Assembly (NCBI GenBank): GCA_963929535.1 | Contig: CAWVIZ010000010.1 | Coordinates: 434,001-498,000 of the forward strand | Reading direction: 5' to 3' | Length of the DNA: 64,000 bases | Source of the DNA: Pullilachnospira sp963929535 | Lineage (GTDB): Bacteria > Bacillota > Clostridia > Lachnospirales > Lachnospiraceae | In this document: in pieces, positions 43,746-52,318 of the stretch | Layout: each line of letters starts with the position of its first letter | Numbering within the stretch: position 1 is the first letter of the stretch | Program-made: the position numbers and the translations under genes | Notes under the pieces: generated by a model | The model's input: only the letters and a program-made list of their open reading frames with translations | Databases searched by the model: none | What the model was told of the DNA's origin: nothing

Positions 43746-45089
43746 ATGATCCATCAAGTAATTAAAGAACTATTTACATCATCTGTAGAACATATCTGTT
43801 CTAATATCTCGGATTATTCCGTTCATCCGGATATTGATTTCCAAAGGAGCCGGTTGATTCCTCCCCAAAAACTGCTCTCTTTTCTCGTTTCTCAGAGTTC
43901 TTCCTCTACCAGAGTGGAAATGCTTGACTTCTGGGGGCTGGATGCTTCTTCCATTCCCACTTCTTCTGCACTGAACCAACAGCGTCAAAAACTGAAACCG
44001 GATGCACTGGAAGCTCTCTTCAAACTTTTTAATTCCTCTGTAACCGAATTGCTCCCAGATACTTTACGCAATGGCAACTATCGTTTTTTGGCTGCTGACG
44101 GTTCTACCTGCACATATTTCAGTACCCCATCTTTTTCCCCGGATGAGTATTATTGTTCACCCGGTAACTCCATCAGAGGGGTCTACAGTATGCATCTTAA
44201 TGCTTTTTATGATCTCACAACACACACTTATACGGATGCCCTGATCCAGCCGGTTCATAACAAAAATGAATTTGGCGCTTTCTGCGACATGGTTGACCGC
44301 CATGAGATTCTCGAAGGAAGTAAGAATGTCTATATTGGCGACCGTGGCTATTGTTCCTATAACAACATGGCTCATGTAATAGAACAAGGTCAGTTCTTTC
44401 TGTTCCGCACCAAAGATATCCACTCGAAAGGCCTCGTTGGCAATTTCGACTTCCCGGAAGAAGAATCTTTTGACATCGATGTCCGGGTTACCCTGGTCCG
44501 AAGCCATTCCAGGAAAGTCCAGGTCAATCCTGACACTTACAAACGCTTCGTAGATCAGGCGTCTGCTTTTGATTACATCCCTTATGGGAGTTATGAAACC
44601 TATGAGCTTGCGTTCCGTATTGTAAGATTCCCTATCCGTGAATCATCTTTTGAATGTATCGTTACGAACCTGCCGCGTGATGAGTTCCAGCCGGAGCAGA
44701 TCAAGGCATTGTACGATTCCAGGTGGGGAATCGAATCTTCGTTCAGAAAACTGAAATACACCATAGGCCTGAGCAATTTTCACTCCTATAAACCGCAGTA
44801 TATTGAACAGGAAATCTGGGCAAAACTCATTGCCTATAATATAACGGAAACCCTGATCAACTGTACGGTACTGGAAACCCGCGGTACAAAACATGAATAT
44901 AAAGTCAATTTTACAATGGCTGCACATATCTGCAGGGTCTTTCTCCGTCTGGCCACGGAGAAAGACCAATATGATGTAATGCTGTTATTGCAAAGGGAAC
45001 TAATCCCCATCCGAAGTGGCCGCCAATATCCGAGACTTCAAACAGCCCATTTCCGGAGGCCTCGATACTTCATATATCGAGCCGCATAA
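43746..45089 (+). CDS. IS4-family transposase
   Basis: A 447-residue DDE transposase. The catalytic Asp residues are in FLAADGST and VYIGDRGYCSYN, and the Glu lies in the IS4 Y-R-E-K motif YDSRWGIESSFRKLKY (spacing Y-2-R-3-E-6-K intact). All key residues are present, so it should be active. The ATG follows AAGGAGG at nine bases. Base use is more AT-rich than the surrounding core genes, in line with its mobile nature. Confidence 0.95.
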   Translation: MIHQVIKELFTSSVEHICSNISDYSVHPDIDFQRSRLIPPQKLLSFLVSQSSSSTRVEMLDFWGLDASSIPTSSALNQQRQKLKPDALEALFKLFNSSVTELLPDTLRNGNYRFLAADGSTCTYFSTPSFSPDEYYCSPGNSIRGVYSMHLNAFYDLTTHTYTDALIQPVHNKNEFGAFCDMVDRHEILEGSKNVYIGDRGYCSYNNMAHVIEQGQFFLFRTKDIHSKGLVGNFDFPEEESFDIDVRVTLVRSHSRKVQVNPDTYKRFVDQASAFDYIPYGSYETYELAFRIVRFPIRESSFECIVTNLPRDEFQPEQIKALYDSRWGIESSFRKLKYTIGLSNFHSYKPQYIEQEIWAKLIAYNITETLINCTVLETRGTKHEYKVNFTMAAHICRVFLRLATEKDQYDVMLLLQRELIPIRSGRQYPRLQTAHFRRPRYFIYRAA

Positions 45090-45444
45090 AGCATTACCAT
45101 CCTCATTATAACTCTTAAAAAGGCAGACGTGCAATCTGTCTTTTTGTCGTGTCCAAAATATGTGCCATACCCAGGAAAAGTTCACCGGTTTCCACGAAGT
45201 GCGGTTGTGTAGATGGAAGCAATGCTTTTTACCTAAAAAGCATCAGGTGCCTTTATCGTTAACTAAATGACATTGGGCTGTGAATAGTAACACTGCAGCA
45301 GGGAATTGCTGAACCTGAAAGAAGAATTTGGAGACAATGAGTTTTGACCGACAAGTCATATTTTTCAGTATATTTGATGTAGTTCCGTGTGATAGAATAC
45401 GCGGCAGAAAAAATGCAGAGAGGGTGTCAGGAGTGATAAAAGAG

Positions 45445-46108
45445 ATGGAAAAATTAAGTAAAATTGTCCGGTCTTATCCATTAAAGGAAGGGGAAAACAA
45501 AACAGAGATTCCATTTGTATCCATTTATTACCGCGAGCAACGAGCCAAGCGGACATGCTCGCATGGCCATTTGGCGACTGCTGCGGGGTTTTTTGACTTT
45601 TCTACGGAAAGAAAAATAGATATGCCGCGGGTGGATAATTTTTATATTTATCTGGTGCTGGACGGTTCCGTTCGTCTGTACACGCCCTCCGGAATTATGG
45701 ACTATCTGGCAGGACAGTATTCTGTGCGGTTCCTGCGGAAGACAGTTTCTGCAGAGCGTGATCAACATCCAGCAGGCAGGAGAGATTTATGAAGTAAACA
45801 GCTGGATAAAAGAAAATTTTCGTGATCCGTTTACCGTGGAAGAACTGGCGGAAAAGCGGAATATGAGCGTATCTCTGCTTCATCAGAAATTCAAAAGTGC
45901 GGTGGGAATGGGGCCGCTGCAGTGCCAGAAACGGCTGCGGCTGACGGAGGCCAGAAGACTGATGCTGGACGAGAACAGGAATGTGACCGAAGCATCCCTG
46001 GAGGTAGGCTATGAGAGCGTTTCCCAGTTTACAAGAGATTACCGCAGAATGTTCGGTATGAAGCCCAAAGAGGATATTCTGAAGCTCCGCAGCCAACTGG
46101 AGAAATAG
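45445..46108 (+). pseudogene. AraC-family regulator, internally deleted and frameshifted
   Basis: The first part (from ATG 45445, MEKLSKIVRSYPLKEGENKT) encodes an AraC_N-type sensor beginning, ending around YLAGQYSV near 45724. The C-terminal DNA-binding part is in another frame (to 46108): VNSWIKENFRDPFTVEELAEKRNMSVSLLHQKFKSAVGMGPLQ, then VGYESVSQFTRDYRRMFGMKP. About 80 residues of the sensor domain are missing at the junction near 45720-45740. The two-HTH domain itself is intact and might be made from GTG 45758, so a free DNA-binding fragment is possible. The gene precedes a GlcG/HbpS-type protein. Confidence 0.8.
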
Positions 46109-46222
46109 GCGATTTTTTTGCAGGAACAGGCAAGCAGCAGCCTCTGAAATCCTGTTAGAATAAGACTGCACATCAGAAAGTGCTTCTTAAAAAAGGAATA
46201 TCAGGATATGGAGGTTGAGAAC

Positions 46223-46633
46223 ATGATTTTAACAGATGGTTTATGCGACAGGTTATGTGCTGCCGCGCGCGAAAAAAGCAGGGAACTGGGGATCGATATC
46301 AGCTTTGCCATCAGCGATGAAAACGGTCTGCCCAGAGCATACCGCCGTTACGGGGATGCGCTGGTTCTGAGCATTACCCTTGTGCCAGGGAAGGCGTATA
46401 CGTCTGCAGTCACCCAGTGCAGGACAAAAGATGTGGCTGCCTGCGCCGCTGAGGGAGGTTCGCTGATGGCGATCCAGGCAAACGATCCAAGGATCACACT
46501 GGTTGCAGGCGGTTATCCTCTTTTTGTAAATGGAAAGATCGCGGGCGCCGTTGGTGTGGGCGGCGGAACGGAAGAGCAGGACTGCGAGATCGCGGAATAC
46601 GTTGTGTCTGTATTCGAAGAGATGACAAAATAG
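46223..46633 (+). CDS. GlcG/HbpS-family heme-binding-like protein
   Basis: A 136-residue protein of the DUF336/GlcG-HbpS family: SFAISDENGLPRAYRRYGDALVLS, PGKAYTSAV, then ITLVAGGYPLFVNGKIAGAVGVGGGTEEQD. Members bind heme or corrinoids, or occur with glycolate and diol metabolism genes. Here the only partner is the broken AraC regulator upstream. The ATG at 46223 has GGAGG eight bases upstream; 46208 has a poorer site. Confidence 0.85.
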   Translation: MILTDGLCDRLCAAAREKSRELGIDISFAISDENGLPRAYRRYGDALVLSITLVPGKAYTSAVTQCRTKDVAACAAEGGSLMAIQANDPRITLVAGGYPLFVNGKIAGAVGVGGGTEEQDCEIAEYVVSVFEEMTK

Positions 46634-46705
46634 AAATGGGAGCTGAAAGGGGCTGAAAAACGGAAAGCTGATCCGGTTTTCGGTCCTTTTTATGTTTATA
46701 TAATC

Positions 46706-46746
46706 TTGACCCACTATCAATTGAATGATATACAATCAATTGATAG
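46706..46746 (+). promoter_or_regulatory. Promoter with perfect 11-bp operator dyad
   Basis: TTGACC (46706-46711) and TATACA (46729-46734) are 17 bases apart. The perfect inverted repeat CTATCAATTGA (46714-46724) / TCAATTGATAG (46736-46746) covers the spacer and -10 box. This arrangement is typical of autoregulated toxin-antitoxin operons or small repressors. A GGAGG site follows, but the gene behind it is broken. Confidence 0.7.
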
Positions 46747-46767
46747 AATGGACCGGAGGTGATCGCC

Positions 46768-46944
46768 ATAAAGCTAAGTGTTCAATCAAAGGAAAAAGAA
46801 ATCATTGAATTTTTCATGGAAAAATTCAAGAATTATAAAGCCGCTGAAATTGTCAATTATATGCATGAGGAAAAGGCTTATAAAGAAACTGGGAATGGAG
46901 CGATCATTCCGTTTAGCCTGGCAAAAGAGATTAGAGACTTTTAA
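46768..46944 (+). pseudogene. Panacea-domain (DUF4065) protein remnant
   Basis: The 58-codon frame ends YKAAEIVNYMHEEKAYKETG...IIPFSLAKEIRDF, which resembles the C-terminal end of Panacea/DUF4065 proteins, known as antitoxin-type modules. The N-terminal two thirds are missing. GGAGG lies eight bases before an ATA codon at 46768, exactly where an ATG would be expected, so the start codon seems mutated; a GTG at 46759 overlaps the ribosome binding site. The operator-bearing promoter is intact. No toxin gene is visible downstream. The family call is tentative. Confidence 0.5.
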
Positions 46945-47087
46945 TAAATGATATTTCATTAGAAAAAAATATTTTTGACCGGTGAAGGCCGCTTGGGGTT
47001 ACCAAAGAAGGGTATGGTTAGTGATATGCTCCCTTCTGGGCAGACAGTAAAAATAATAGAACTGACTGCTTAGGAGGGAGCGTATTT

Positions 47088-47179
47088 ATGTCAAAAAGAA
47101 ACTGTCTGCAGAAATAAAACTGCAGGCAGTTTTGGAATACCTTTGGCAGGATGTTTCTGGCTTCCAAGGATTTTGTTAA
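47088..47179 (+). pseudogene. IS3-family OrfA fragment
   Basis: A GGAGG site and ATG at 47088 start MSK, after which a one-base loss in the A run shifts the frame. In the shifted frame KKLSAEIKLQAVLEYLWQD is read, typical of the start of IS3/IS150-type OrfA (helix-turn-helix, transposase_8). The frame ends at 47179. The rest of the IS is absent. No inverted repeats were found. Confidence 0.65.
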
Positions 47180-47181
47180 GC

Positions 47182-47514
47182 TTAAAGGCGATTATGATCT
47201 CCCCATTCACACATACCATCTAAAATAGGAATTAAAGATCTGCCTCGCTCAGTCAAACTATACTCTACTTTGGGCGGAATCTGAGGGTATTCTTCTCGAT
47301 GAATAAGCTGGTCGGCTTCCAGTTCTTTCAGTGTGGAACTTAAAGTCTTGTAAGAGATTCCGCCGATATATTTTTTCATTTCGTTGAATCGGACCACACT
47401 GAATTCCATCAAGGTATATAATATCGTCATTTTATATTTCCCGTTAATCAATGACAGCGTGTAACTGAATCCAGTTGAACTAAGACATTCGTTTGATATG
47501 CATCTTTCGCTCAT
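47182..47514 (-). CDS. HxlR-family transcriptional regulator
   Basis: A 110-residue winged-helix protein of the HxlR/YodB type: Cys near the start (SERCISNECLSS), then LSLINGKYKMTILYTLMEFSVVRFNEMKKYIGGISYKTLSSTLKELEADQLIHREEYPQIPPKVEYSLTERG. Such regulators often sense electrophiles or oxidants through cysteine and control reductases. It is transcribed divergently from two FMN-reductase-like genes, the classic pairing. The N-terminal cysteines at residues 5 and 10 are candidate sensors. Confidence 0.9.
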   Translation of the reverse strand: MSERCISNECLSSTGFSYTLSLINGKYKMTILYTLMEFSVVRFNEMKKYIGGISYKTLSSTLKELEADQLIHREEYPQIPPKVEYSLTERGRSLIPILDGMCEWGDHNRL

Positions 47515-47552
47515 TTTACACTCTCCTTTAAGTAAGTATATAACTTGATTGT

Positions 47553-47622
47553 AAGTATCGCACTTTAATGTGCGTACTTGCTTTTGGTTCCATTCTTGCT
47601 ATGATTATAATGTCCGTACTTG
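47553..47622 (+). promoter_or_regulatory. Divergent control region with HxlR-like operator
   Basis: A promoter TTGGTT (47584-47589) / TATAAT (47606-47611), 16-base spacer, points to the FMN-reductase genes. GTACTTG occurs on both sides of it (47574-47580 and 47616-47622). The upstream copy is part of an inverted repeat AAGTA.CGCAC / GTGCG.TACTT (47553-47579) with one unpaired base. TACT/AGTA half-sites are like those bound by YodB-type regulators, so this is a candidate site for the divergent HxlR protein. Confidence 0.55.
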
Positions 47623-47675
47623 AAAAAGTCAATTTTATTTAAGCAGCCATGAAATACCAAAGGAGGTAAAGTCTG

Positions 47676-48221
47676 ATGAGTAAAAAGATAGTAGTAATTA
47701 CCGGAAGTCCCAGAAAAAACGGCAACAGTTTGGCCATGACAGACGCTTTTATCAAAGCAGCGAAGGGAAAAGGACACAGCGTCACCAGGTTTGACACCGC
47801 CAGAATGAATGTAGGTGGCTGCCAGGCCTGTGAAACCTGCTACAAGACAGGCAAGGCGTGTTCCTTTGATGATGACTTCAATCTGATCGCTCCTGCTGTT
47901 CTGGAGGCTGATGTGGTTGTCTTTTCTATGCCGGTGTATTGGTATTCGATCCCGGCGCAGATCTAGGCAGTGATTGATAAGCTGTATTCCTTCTGTGTTG
48001 CCGGAAAAGATATTGCCGGAAAGGAATGTATGCTGATTGCATGTTGTGAAGAAGATGATATGTCTGTTCTGGACGGTGTACGGATTCCTGTGGAGCGTTC
48101 CGCAGCGCTTATGAAATGGCATATGGCGGGAGAGGTTCTGATTCCCGGTGTTTTGAATACTGGTGATATTGAGAAAACAGACGGCTGCCAGCAGGCGGCT
48201 GTTCTGACCGAAAAAATTTGA
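47676..48221 (+). pseudogene. NADPH-dependent FMN reductase with one in-frame TAG
   Basis: The flavodoxin-like frame MSKKIVVITGSPRKNGNS...CQACETCYKTGKACSFDDDF...MPVYWYSIPAQI is cut by a TAG at 47964-47966. The same frame then continues AVIDKLYSFCVAGKDIAGKE...to a normal stop at 48221, without any other damage. Relatives have Lys at the stop position (PAQIKAVIDK), so a single AAG-to-TAG change is likely. The product is truncated to 96 residues unless the stop is suppressed or is a sequencing error. GGAGG precedes the ATG. A second reductase gene follows. Confidence 0.85.
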
Positions 48222-48240
48222 AAGAAATGGAGTACCAGGT

Positions 48241-48792
48241 ATGAGTAAAAAAATAGTGATACTGAACGGCAGCCCCCGAAAGAAAGGCAATACCTCCATG
48301 CTTGTAAAAGCATTTAGCGAAGGTGCGGAAAGGGCCGGGAATACGGTGACAGAGTTTTTCCTTGACAGCATGGAGATCCATGGCTGCAAAGGCTGCTTTG
48401 GCGGACACAGCAGTCAAGAATGTCCATGTGTACAAAAGGATGATATGGCTCAGATTTATCCGGCAGTAAGGGAATGTGATGTGGTGGTGCTGGCAGCTCC
48501 GCTTTACTACTGGAATATGAGCGGTCAAATCAGAACCGCCATGGACCGCCTGTTTGCTTTGGAGGAAGGCGATGGCAATCTTCTTAGAGGGCATGACAGG
48601 GCCTCTGCTCTGCTGATGGCCGCAGAAGGACATGGATTTGAAGATGTACTTACCTATTATGATCATCTGATGGAACATTTGCGCTGGAAAAATCTTGGCC
48701 ATGTCCTTGCTGGCGGTAATATGAATGTGGGGGATATTAAAGATAAGCCTGAAATCCAGCAGGCGTATGAACTTGGAACGTCGATTCAGTAA
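48241..48792 (+). CDS. NADPH-dependent FMN reductase / flavodoxin-family protein
   Basis: A 183-residue flavoprotein with the phosphate-binding loop NGSPRKKGNTS (residues 10-20), the CKGC motif in MEIHGCKGCFGG, and PLYYWNMSGQIRTAMDRLF in the FMN-reductase position. Probably reduces FMN, quinones or iron. It is a paralogue of the broken gene just upstream (same start MSKKIV, same motifs), so it may cover the lost function. Presumed co-regulated by the divergent HxlR protein. Confidence 0.9.
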   Translation: MSKKIVILNGSPRKKGNTSMLVKAFSEGAERAGNTVTEFFLDSMEIHGCKGCFGGHSSQECPCVQKDDMAQIYPAVRECDVVVLAAPLYYWNMSGQIRTAMDRLFALEEGDGNLLRGHDRASALLMAAEGHGFEDVLTYYDHLMEHLRWKNLGHVLAGGNMNVGDIKDKPEIQQAYELGTSIQ

Positions 48793-48991
48793 ATGAAATT
48801 TTATGAGGGCAGCGGAAAATAACAATCCACTGCTCTCAAATATTTCGCGGCATAATGTGAAAGTTTTGAGTAAATGCTCATATACGATAAAGAAGCAACG
48901 ATAAACGAGATAAGTACAGCCTTTACGACCATTATTCCGTGAACATATGCACCTTACAAAAATACAATAAAACTTGTAAAGGGAAACAGCC

Positions 48992-49314
48992 ATGAACAAA
49001 GATGAAATTTTGAGAAAAGCCGTGAGCAAAAAGAAGATGAAGGAATTATTCACGCGGTCAATTCAAGGAGATGATATGACTTTATTGGCTTGAGCATTAT
49101 GTTTACGGCCTATATGGTTTTTGTCGCATTTTTGGGAGGGACATTTGCCGTACCTATGAGTTTTTGGTGTGCTTTCACAGGAGCAAAATACTTTGGAAGA
49201 TATAAAGCCAACTCCAAAAAGAGTAAACTATTGGGCGGTTTAGTATTGTGCCTTGCAGCCATTGCGTTTTTCTTAAGCTACTTGTTGAGAGATTTATTGA
49301 AAGTGATAGAATAA
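48992..49314 (+). pseudogene. DUF6442-like membrane protein, frameshifted
   Basis: The start MNKDEILRKAVSKKK (48992) matches the beginning of small membrane proteins found beside XRE regulators (DUF6442-like). The frame breaks around 49070-49090. The remainder continues in another frame as GLSIMFTAYMVFVAFLGGTFAVPMSFWCAF...SYLLRDLL with three hydrophobic helices, ending at 49314. Two pieces in fixed order support one broken gene. The family name is tentative. Confidence 0.6.
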
Positions 49315-49318
49315 AAAT

Positions 49319-49541
49319 ATGAAGCATGATTTAGTCTTAAAAAACGTCTAAAAATAGCGCGAGCAGAAAAAGGACTCTTATAAGGTGACCTTGTTGAAAT
49401 GATTGGCGTATCGAGAAATACTATTAGTTCTATCGAAACAGGGCAATTCAATCCTACGGCAAAATTAGCTCTAATTCTATGCATCGCATTAGACAAAAAA
49501 ATGAAGATTTGTTCTATTTTGATGAATAAAATGATTTTAAA
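49319..49541 (+). pseudogene. XRE-family regulator, degenerate
   Basis: Starting at ATG 49319 (MKHDLVL) the frame shifts after KN and then reads RLKIARAEKGL, a TAA stop, GDLVEMIGVSRNTISSIETGQFNPTAKLALILCIALDKK, and a second shift before EDLFYFDE. This is the helix-turn-helix of a small XRE regulator with at least three lesions. It directly follows the DUF6442-like pseudogene, the usual partner arrangement. Confidence 0.75.
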
Positions 49542-49620
49542 TTAGAAAACTAAGACTTCCCATACCTTAAATGGGCTTCGCACCTTGAAAATTCAATATT
49601 TCAGCTAACAAAATAGAGAT

Positions 49621-49764
49621 TTATGCTGCTATAGCCACAGGATGAAGCGCACGCCTGAGATATTCAGGCAGACGAGCCTCAAAATCAGCAGTAAATGCTG
49701 CCAGTTGGTTCTCACTGAGCTTGAATATCTCCTGAAGACTTGCCATGCTGTTGTTGAAACTCAT
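49621..49764 (-). CDS. Possible small protein or gene remnant
   Basis: A 47-codon frame, MSFNNSMASLQEIFKLSENQ and on to LPEYLRRALHPVAIAA. It has no recognisable family and no strong ribosome binding site. The sequence changes character near 49765, where a plus-strand frame ending ELLKKMLEREKPETP (stop near 49832) begins without a start, so this may be a truncated gene at a junction. Low confidence. Confidence 0.3.
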   Translation of the reverse strand: MSFNNSMASLQEIFKLSENQLAAFTADFEARLPEYLRRALHPVAIAA

Positions 49765-50159
49765 TTTTCACAGACAGGACACGCAGGAACTATTGAAAAA
49801 AATGCTGGAACGGGAGAAGCCGGAAACCCCTTAGTTTACTAAGGGCGTAATTATACACCACTCAAAGGTTGGTGCATTGCGTTCTCCGAAGGCTCCTCGC
49901 CGGAGGGCTGTGATTTTCCGCAGTCATGGTCTGCTCCAAATCATACAGGGGACGCTACGCTTCCCCTGCGCTGGCTGCCGCCAGCTACCCTTTTGTGAAC
50001 TTGCCATCTGGGGACACCTTGCGTTGCAAGCTGTTCCCAGCCGACAAGTTTTATAAAATATGCTATCTTTTCGATAGGCAATAAAGTATAATAAAGTCAG
50101 CAATAAATCGTAATTTATCAGAAAATGAGGAATAGTTGAAATGGAGGCGCTATAATAAC

Positions 50160-50483
50160 ATGAAGATTGAAGGGAACCAGAAAGAACTGGATGCAATGGT
50201 AGAATTTCATAAGGGAAACCGTGTCGAGGGGCTGAGACTGCAAGAAGAATTTGCAGCGGAATTTCGTAAGGAGTATAAAGACAAAGATCACTGTCCTTGC
50301 CTGAAAGCCTGTCGTTATCACGGAAACTGTAAGGAATGTGTAGCAATCCACAGAGCGCATCAGGAACATGTTCCTAATTGTATGCGACCATTGATTAATA
50401 AAAAATTGAAATTGATGTCAGAATTAACAGAGCATACCTTGGCAAATGAAATAGAAGCTCCACATGAGATTTTAAGAAAATAG
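50160..50483 (+). CDS. Small cysteine-rich protein of the mobile element
   Basis: A 107-residue protein with a cysteine/histidine cluster DHCPCLKACRYHGNCKECVAIHRAHQEHVPNC (residues 41-72) that probably binds zinc or an Fe-S cluster. It resembles DUF6485-like small proteins. The rest is charged and helical. GGAGG lies 13 bases before the ATG at 50160, which is longer than usual. It precedes the relaxase gene and may be cargo or a transfer accessory. Function is unknown. Confidence 0.6.
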   Translation: MKIEGNQKELDAMVEFHKGNRVEGLRLQEEFAAEFRKEYKDKDHCPCLKACRYHGNCKECVAIHRAHQEHVPNCMRPLINKKLKLMSELTEHTLANEIEAPHEILRK

Positions 50484-50534
50484 GCAAGTCAAATTTCAGT
50501 TTGTTAGCTTTACATCGGGTCAACTTGTCCCGAA

Positions 50535-50640
50535 CTTTTACAACTAAATACCCGCCGCTCACACAGCGGCACACCGAGCAGGAAATCTGAAAAAAGGTCT
50601 CCTGCTTTTTTTGTCCAAAATGAGGTGGTAAAGCACCACC
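50535..50640 (+). promoter_or_regulatory. Hairpin cluster upstream of mobA, candidate oriT/terminator
   Basis: Three inverted repeats lie between the Cys-rich gene and the relaxase gene: CCGCT/AGCGG near 50553-50568, AGCAGGA/TCCTGCT (50578-50606) followed by seven T, and GGTGGT/ACCACC (50624-50640). The middle one is a good terminator. MobA/MobL relaxases usually act at an origin just upstream of their gene, so a transfer origin may be here, but no known nick sequence was recognised. Confidence 0.45.
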
Positions 50641-50673
50641 CCATCCGTCAATTACAGAAAGGAGGGACACGAA

Positions 50674-52254
50674 ATGCCCTGTCCACACAACGAAATCACG
50701 ATTGTTCAGCGCAGCCAGCGGCAGTCTGCGGTTGCCGCCGCTGCTTACCAGAGTGGTGAAAAGCTGTTCTGTGAATACGACCAGCAAGTGAAGCACTACC
50801 CGGAAAAACGTGGTATCGTCCACAATGAAATCCTGCTCCCGGCAAATGCCTTGCCAGAGTATGCAGACCGCAATACCTTATGGAACGCCGCCGAAGCGGT
50901 GGAGAAGCAATGGAACTCCCAGCTTGCAAGGCGGTGGGTGCTTACCATCCCAAGAGAGATACCACCTGACCAGTACGCTGTCCTTGTCCGGGAGTTCTGC
51001 CAGCAGCAGTTTGTTTCCAAAGGCATGATTGCTGATTTTGCCATCCATGACCCCCATCCGCCGGGACACAATCCCCACGCCCATGTCTTGCTCACTATGA
51101 GGGCAATGGACGAACATGGGAAATGGCTTCCCAAGAGCCGCAAGGTTTATGACCTTGACGAGAACGGGGAACGGATAAAGCTGCCATCCGGCAGGTGGAA
51201 AAGCCACAAGGAGGATACGGTTGACTGGAACGACCAGAAGTATTGTGAAATCTGGCGGCATGAATGGGAGGTCATCCAGAACCGTTATCTGGAAGCCAAT
51301 GACCGCCCGGAGCGTGTGGACTTGCGTTCCTATGCCAGACAGGGGCTTGATATTATCCCTACTGTCCATGAGGGTGCTGCTGTCCGGCAGATGGAAAAGC
51401 GAGGTATCCAGACGAATATCGGCAACCTGAACCGGGAAATCAGAGCCGCCAACCGCCTGATGAAGTCCATCCGGCAGCTTATCCAAAACCTCAAAGGCTG
51501 GATTACCGAGCTGGGAGAAAAACGGAAAGAACTGCTTGCACAAAAGGCGGCGGAGGAAGCGACACTTCTTCCCAATCTACTAATGAAATATATGGAGATA
51601 CGAAAGGAAGAACGGAAGGATTGGACAAGGGCTGGACAGAACCGGGGGACTTCACAGGACTTAAAGGCAGTCAGCGAAGCTCTGTCCTATCTCCGGCAAA
51701 AGGGGCTTTCCACTGTGGAGGACTTAGAAGCATTTCTGGAATCTTCCGGGAAATCAGCCGCAGATTACCGCAATCAGATGAAGCCAAAGGAAGCCCGCAG
51801 CAAAGTGATTGACGGGATTCTTGCCAGCCGGACAGACTGCAAGGAATGTAAGCCTGTCTATGAGAAGTACCAGAAGATATTTTTTAAGAAAACAAAGGAG
51901 AAATTCAAACAGGAACACCCGGAGGTTGCCCGGTATGAGAAAGCTGCCGCCTACCTTGCCAAACACCCGGACGATAAGGACAGCACCCAAAAGGAACTGC
52001 AAGAGGAGCAGGAAACACTTCTGGAAGAAATCGCAGAGATGAAAGTACCGCTGACCGAGGTGCAGGAGGATTTGAAGAAGCTGCGGGACATCCGCTACTG
52101 GGTACGGAAAGCCACCCCCGGCACAGAGGAAAGCAAAGAGCCGCCCAAGAAGCAGCCTATCAAGGAAGTCTTGCAGGATAAGGCAGACGAGAAAAAAGCA
52201 CAAAGAACCGCCCCGGCGCAGGCGAAACAAAGACAACAGGATATGGAACTTTAA
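50674..52254 (+). CDS. mobA: MobA/MobL-family relaxase
   Basis: A 526-residue relaxase of the MobQ class. The N-terminal domain has ITIVQRSQRQSAVAAAAYQSGEKL (family start, with the likely catalytic Tyr at residue 25), then the metal-binding HNPHAHVLLTMR near residue 128. The C-terminal half is a long charged coiled coil (KKELL..., EELQEEQETLLEEIAEM). It nicks DNA at oriT and pilots it into a helper conjugation channel. The ATG follows AAAGGAGGGACACGAA. No coupling protein or type IV secretion genes are present, so transfer would depend on a helper. Confidence 0.92.
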   Translation: MPCPHNEITIVQRSQRQSAVAAAAYQSGEKLFCEYDQQVKHYPEKRGIVHNEILLPANALPEYADRNTLWNAAEAVEKQWNSQLARRWVLTIPREIPPDQYAVLVREFCQQQFVSKGMIADFAIHDPHPPGHNPHAHVLLTMRAMDEHGKWLPKSRKVYDLDENGERIKLPSGRWKSHKEDTVDWNDQKYCEIWRHEWEVIQNRYLEANDRPERVDLRSYARQGLDIIPTVHEGAAVRQMEKRGIQTNIGNLNREIRAANRLMKSIRQLIQNLKGWITELGEKRKELLAQKAAEEATLLPNLLMKYMEIRKEERKDWTRAGQNRGTSQDLKAVSEALSYLRQKGLSTVEDLEAFLESSGKSAADYRNQMKPKEARSKVIDGILASRTDCKECKPVYEKYQKIFFKKTKEKFKQEHPEVARYEKAAAYLAKHPDDKDSTQKELQEEQETLLEEIAEMKVPLTEVQEDLKKLRDIRYWVRKATPGTEESKEPPKKQPIKEVLQDKADEKKAQRTAPAQAKQRQQDMEL

Positions 52255-52318
52255 CAGGCACTTGCCATTTTCAATCAGAGAATGTCAGGTGTTTTTTTCT
52301 TTTTAAGGAGGGATAGAT

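Larger units (their letters stand above)
43554..45275 (+). mobile_element. IS4-family insertion sequence, complete
   Basis: A 1722-bp element bounded by perfect 18-bp inverted repeats, CAATGTCATTTAGTTAAC (43554-43571) and GTTAACTAAATGACATTG (45258-45275). It is flanked by a 10-bp direct repeat GGCTGTGAAT (43544-43553 and 45276-45285), the expected target duplication for this family. It encodes one intact DDE transposase and carries a terminator and a stem-loop before it. Intact ends and target copies suggest a recent insertion. Confidence 0.95.

Noticed and set aside
47964..47966. TAG read as pyrrolysine in the FMN reductase
   Set aside because: The family has lysine there, the protein is not a methylamine methyltransferase, and no pyl genes are visible; a nonsense change or sequencing error is simpler.
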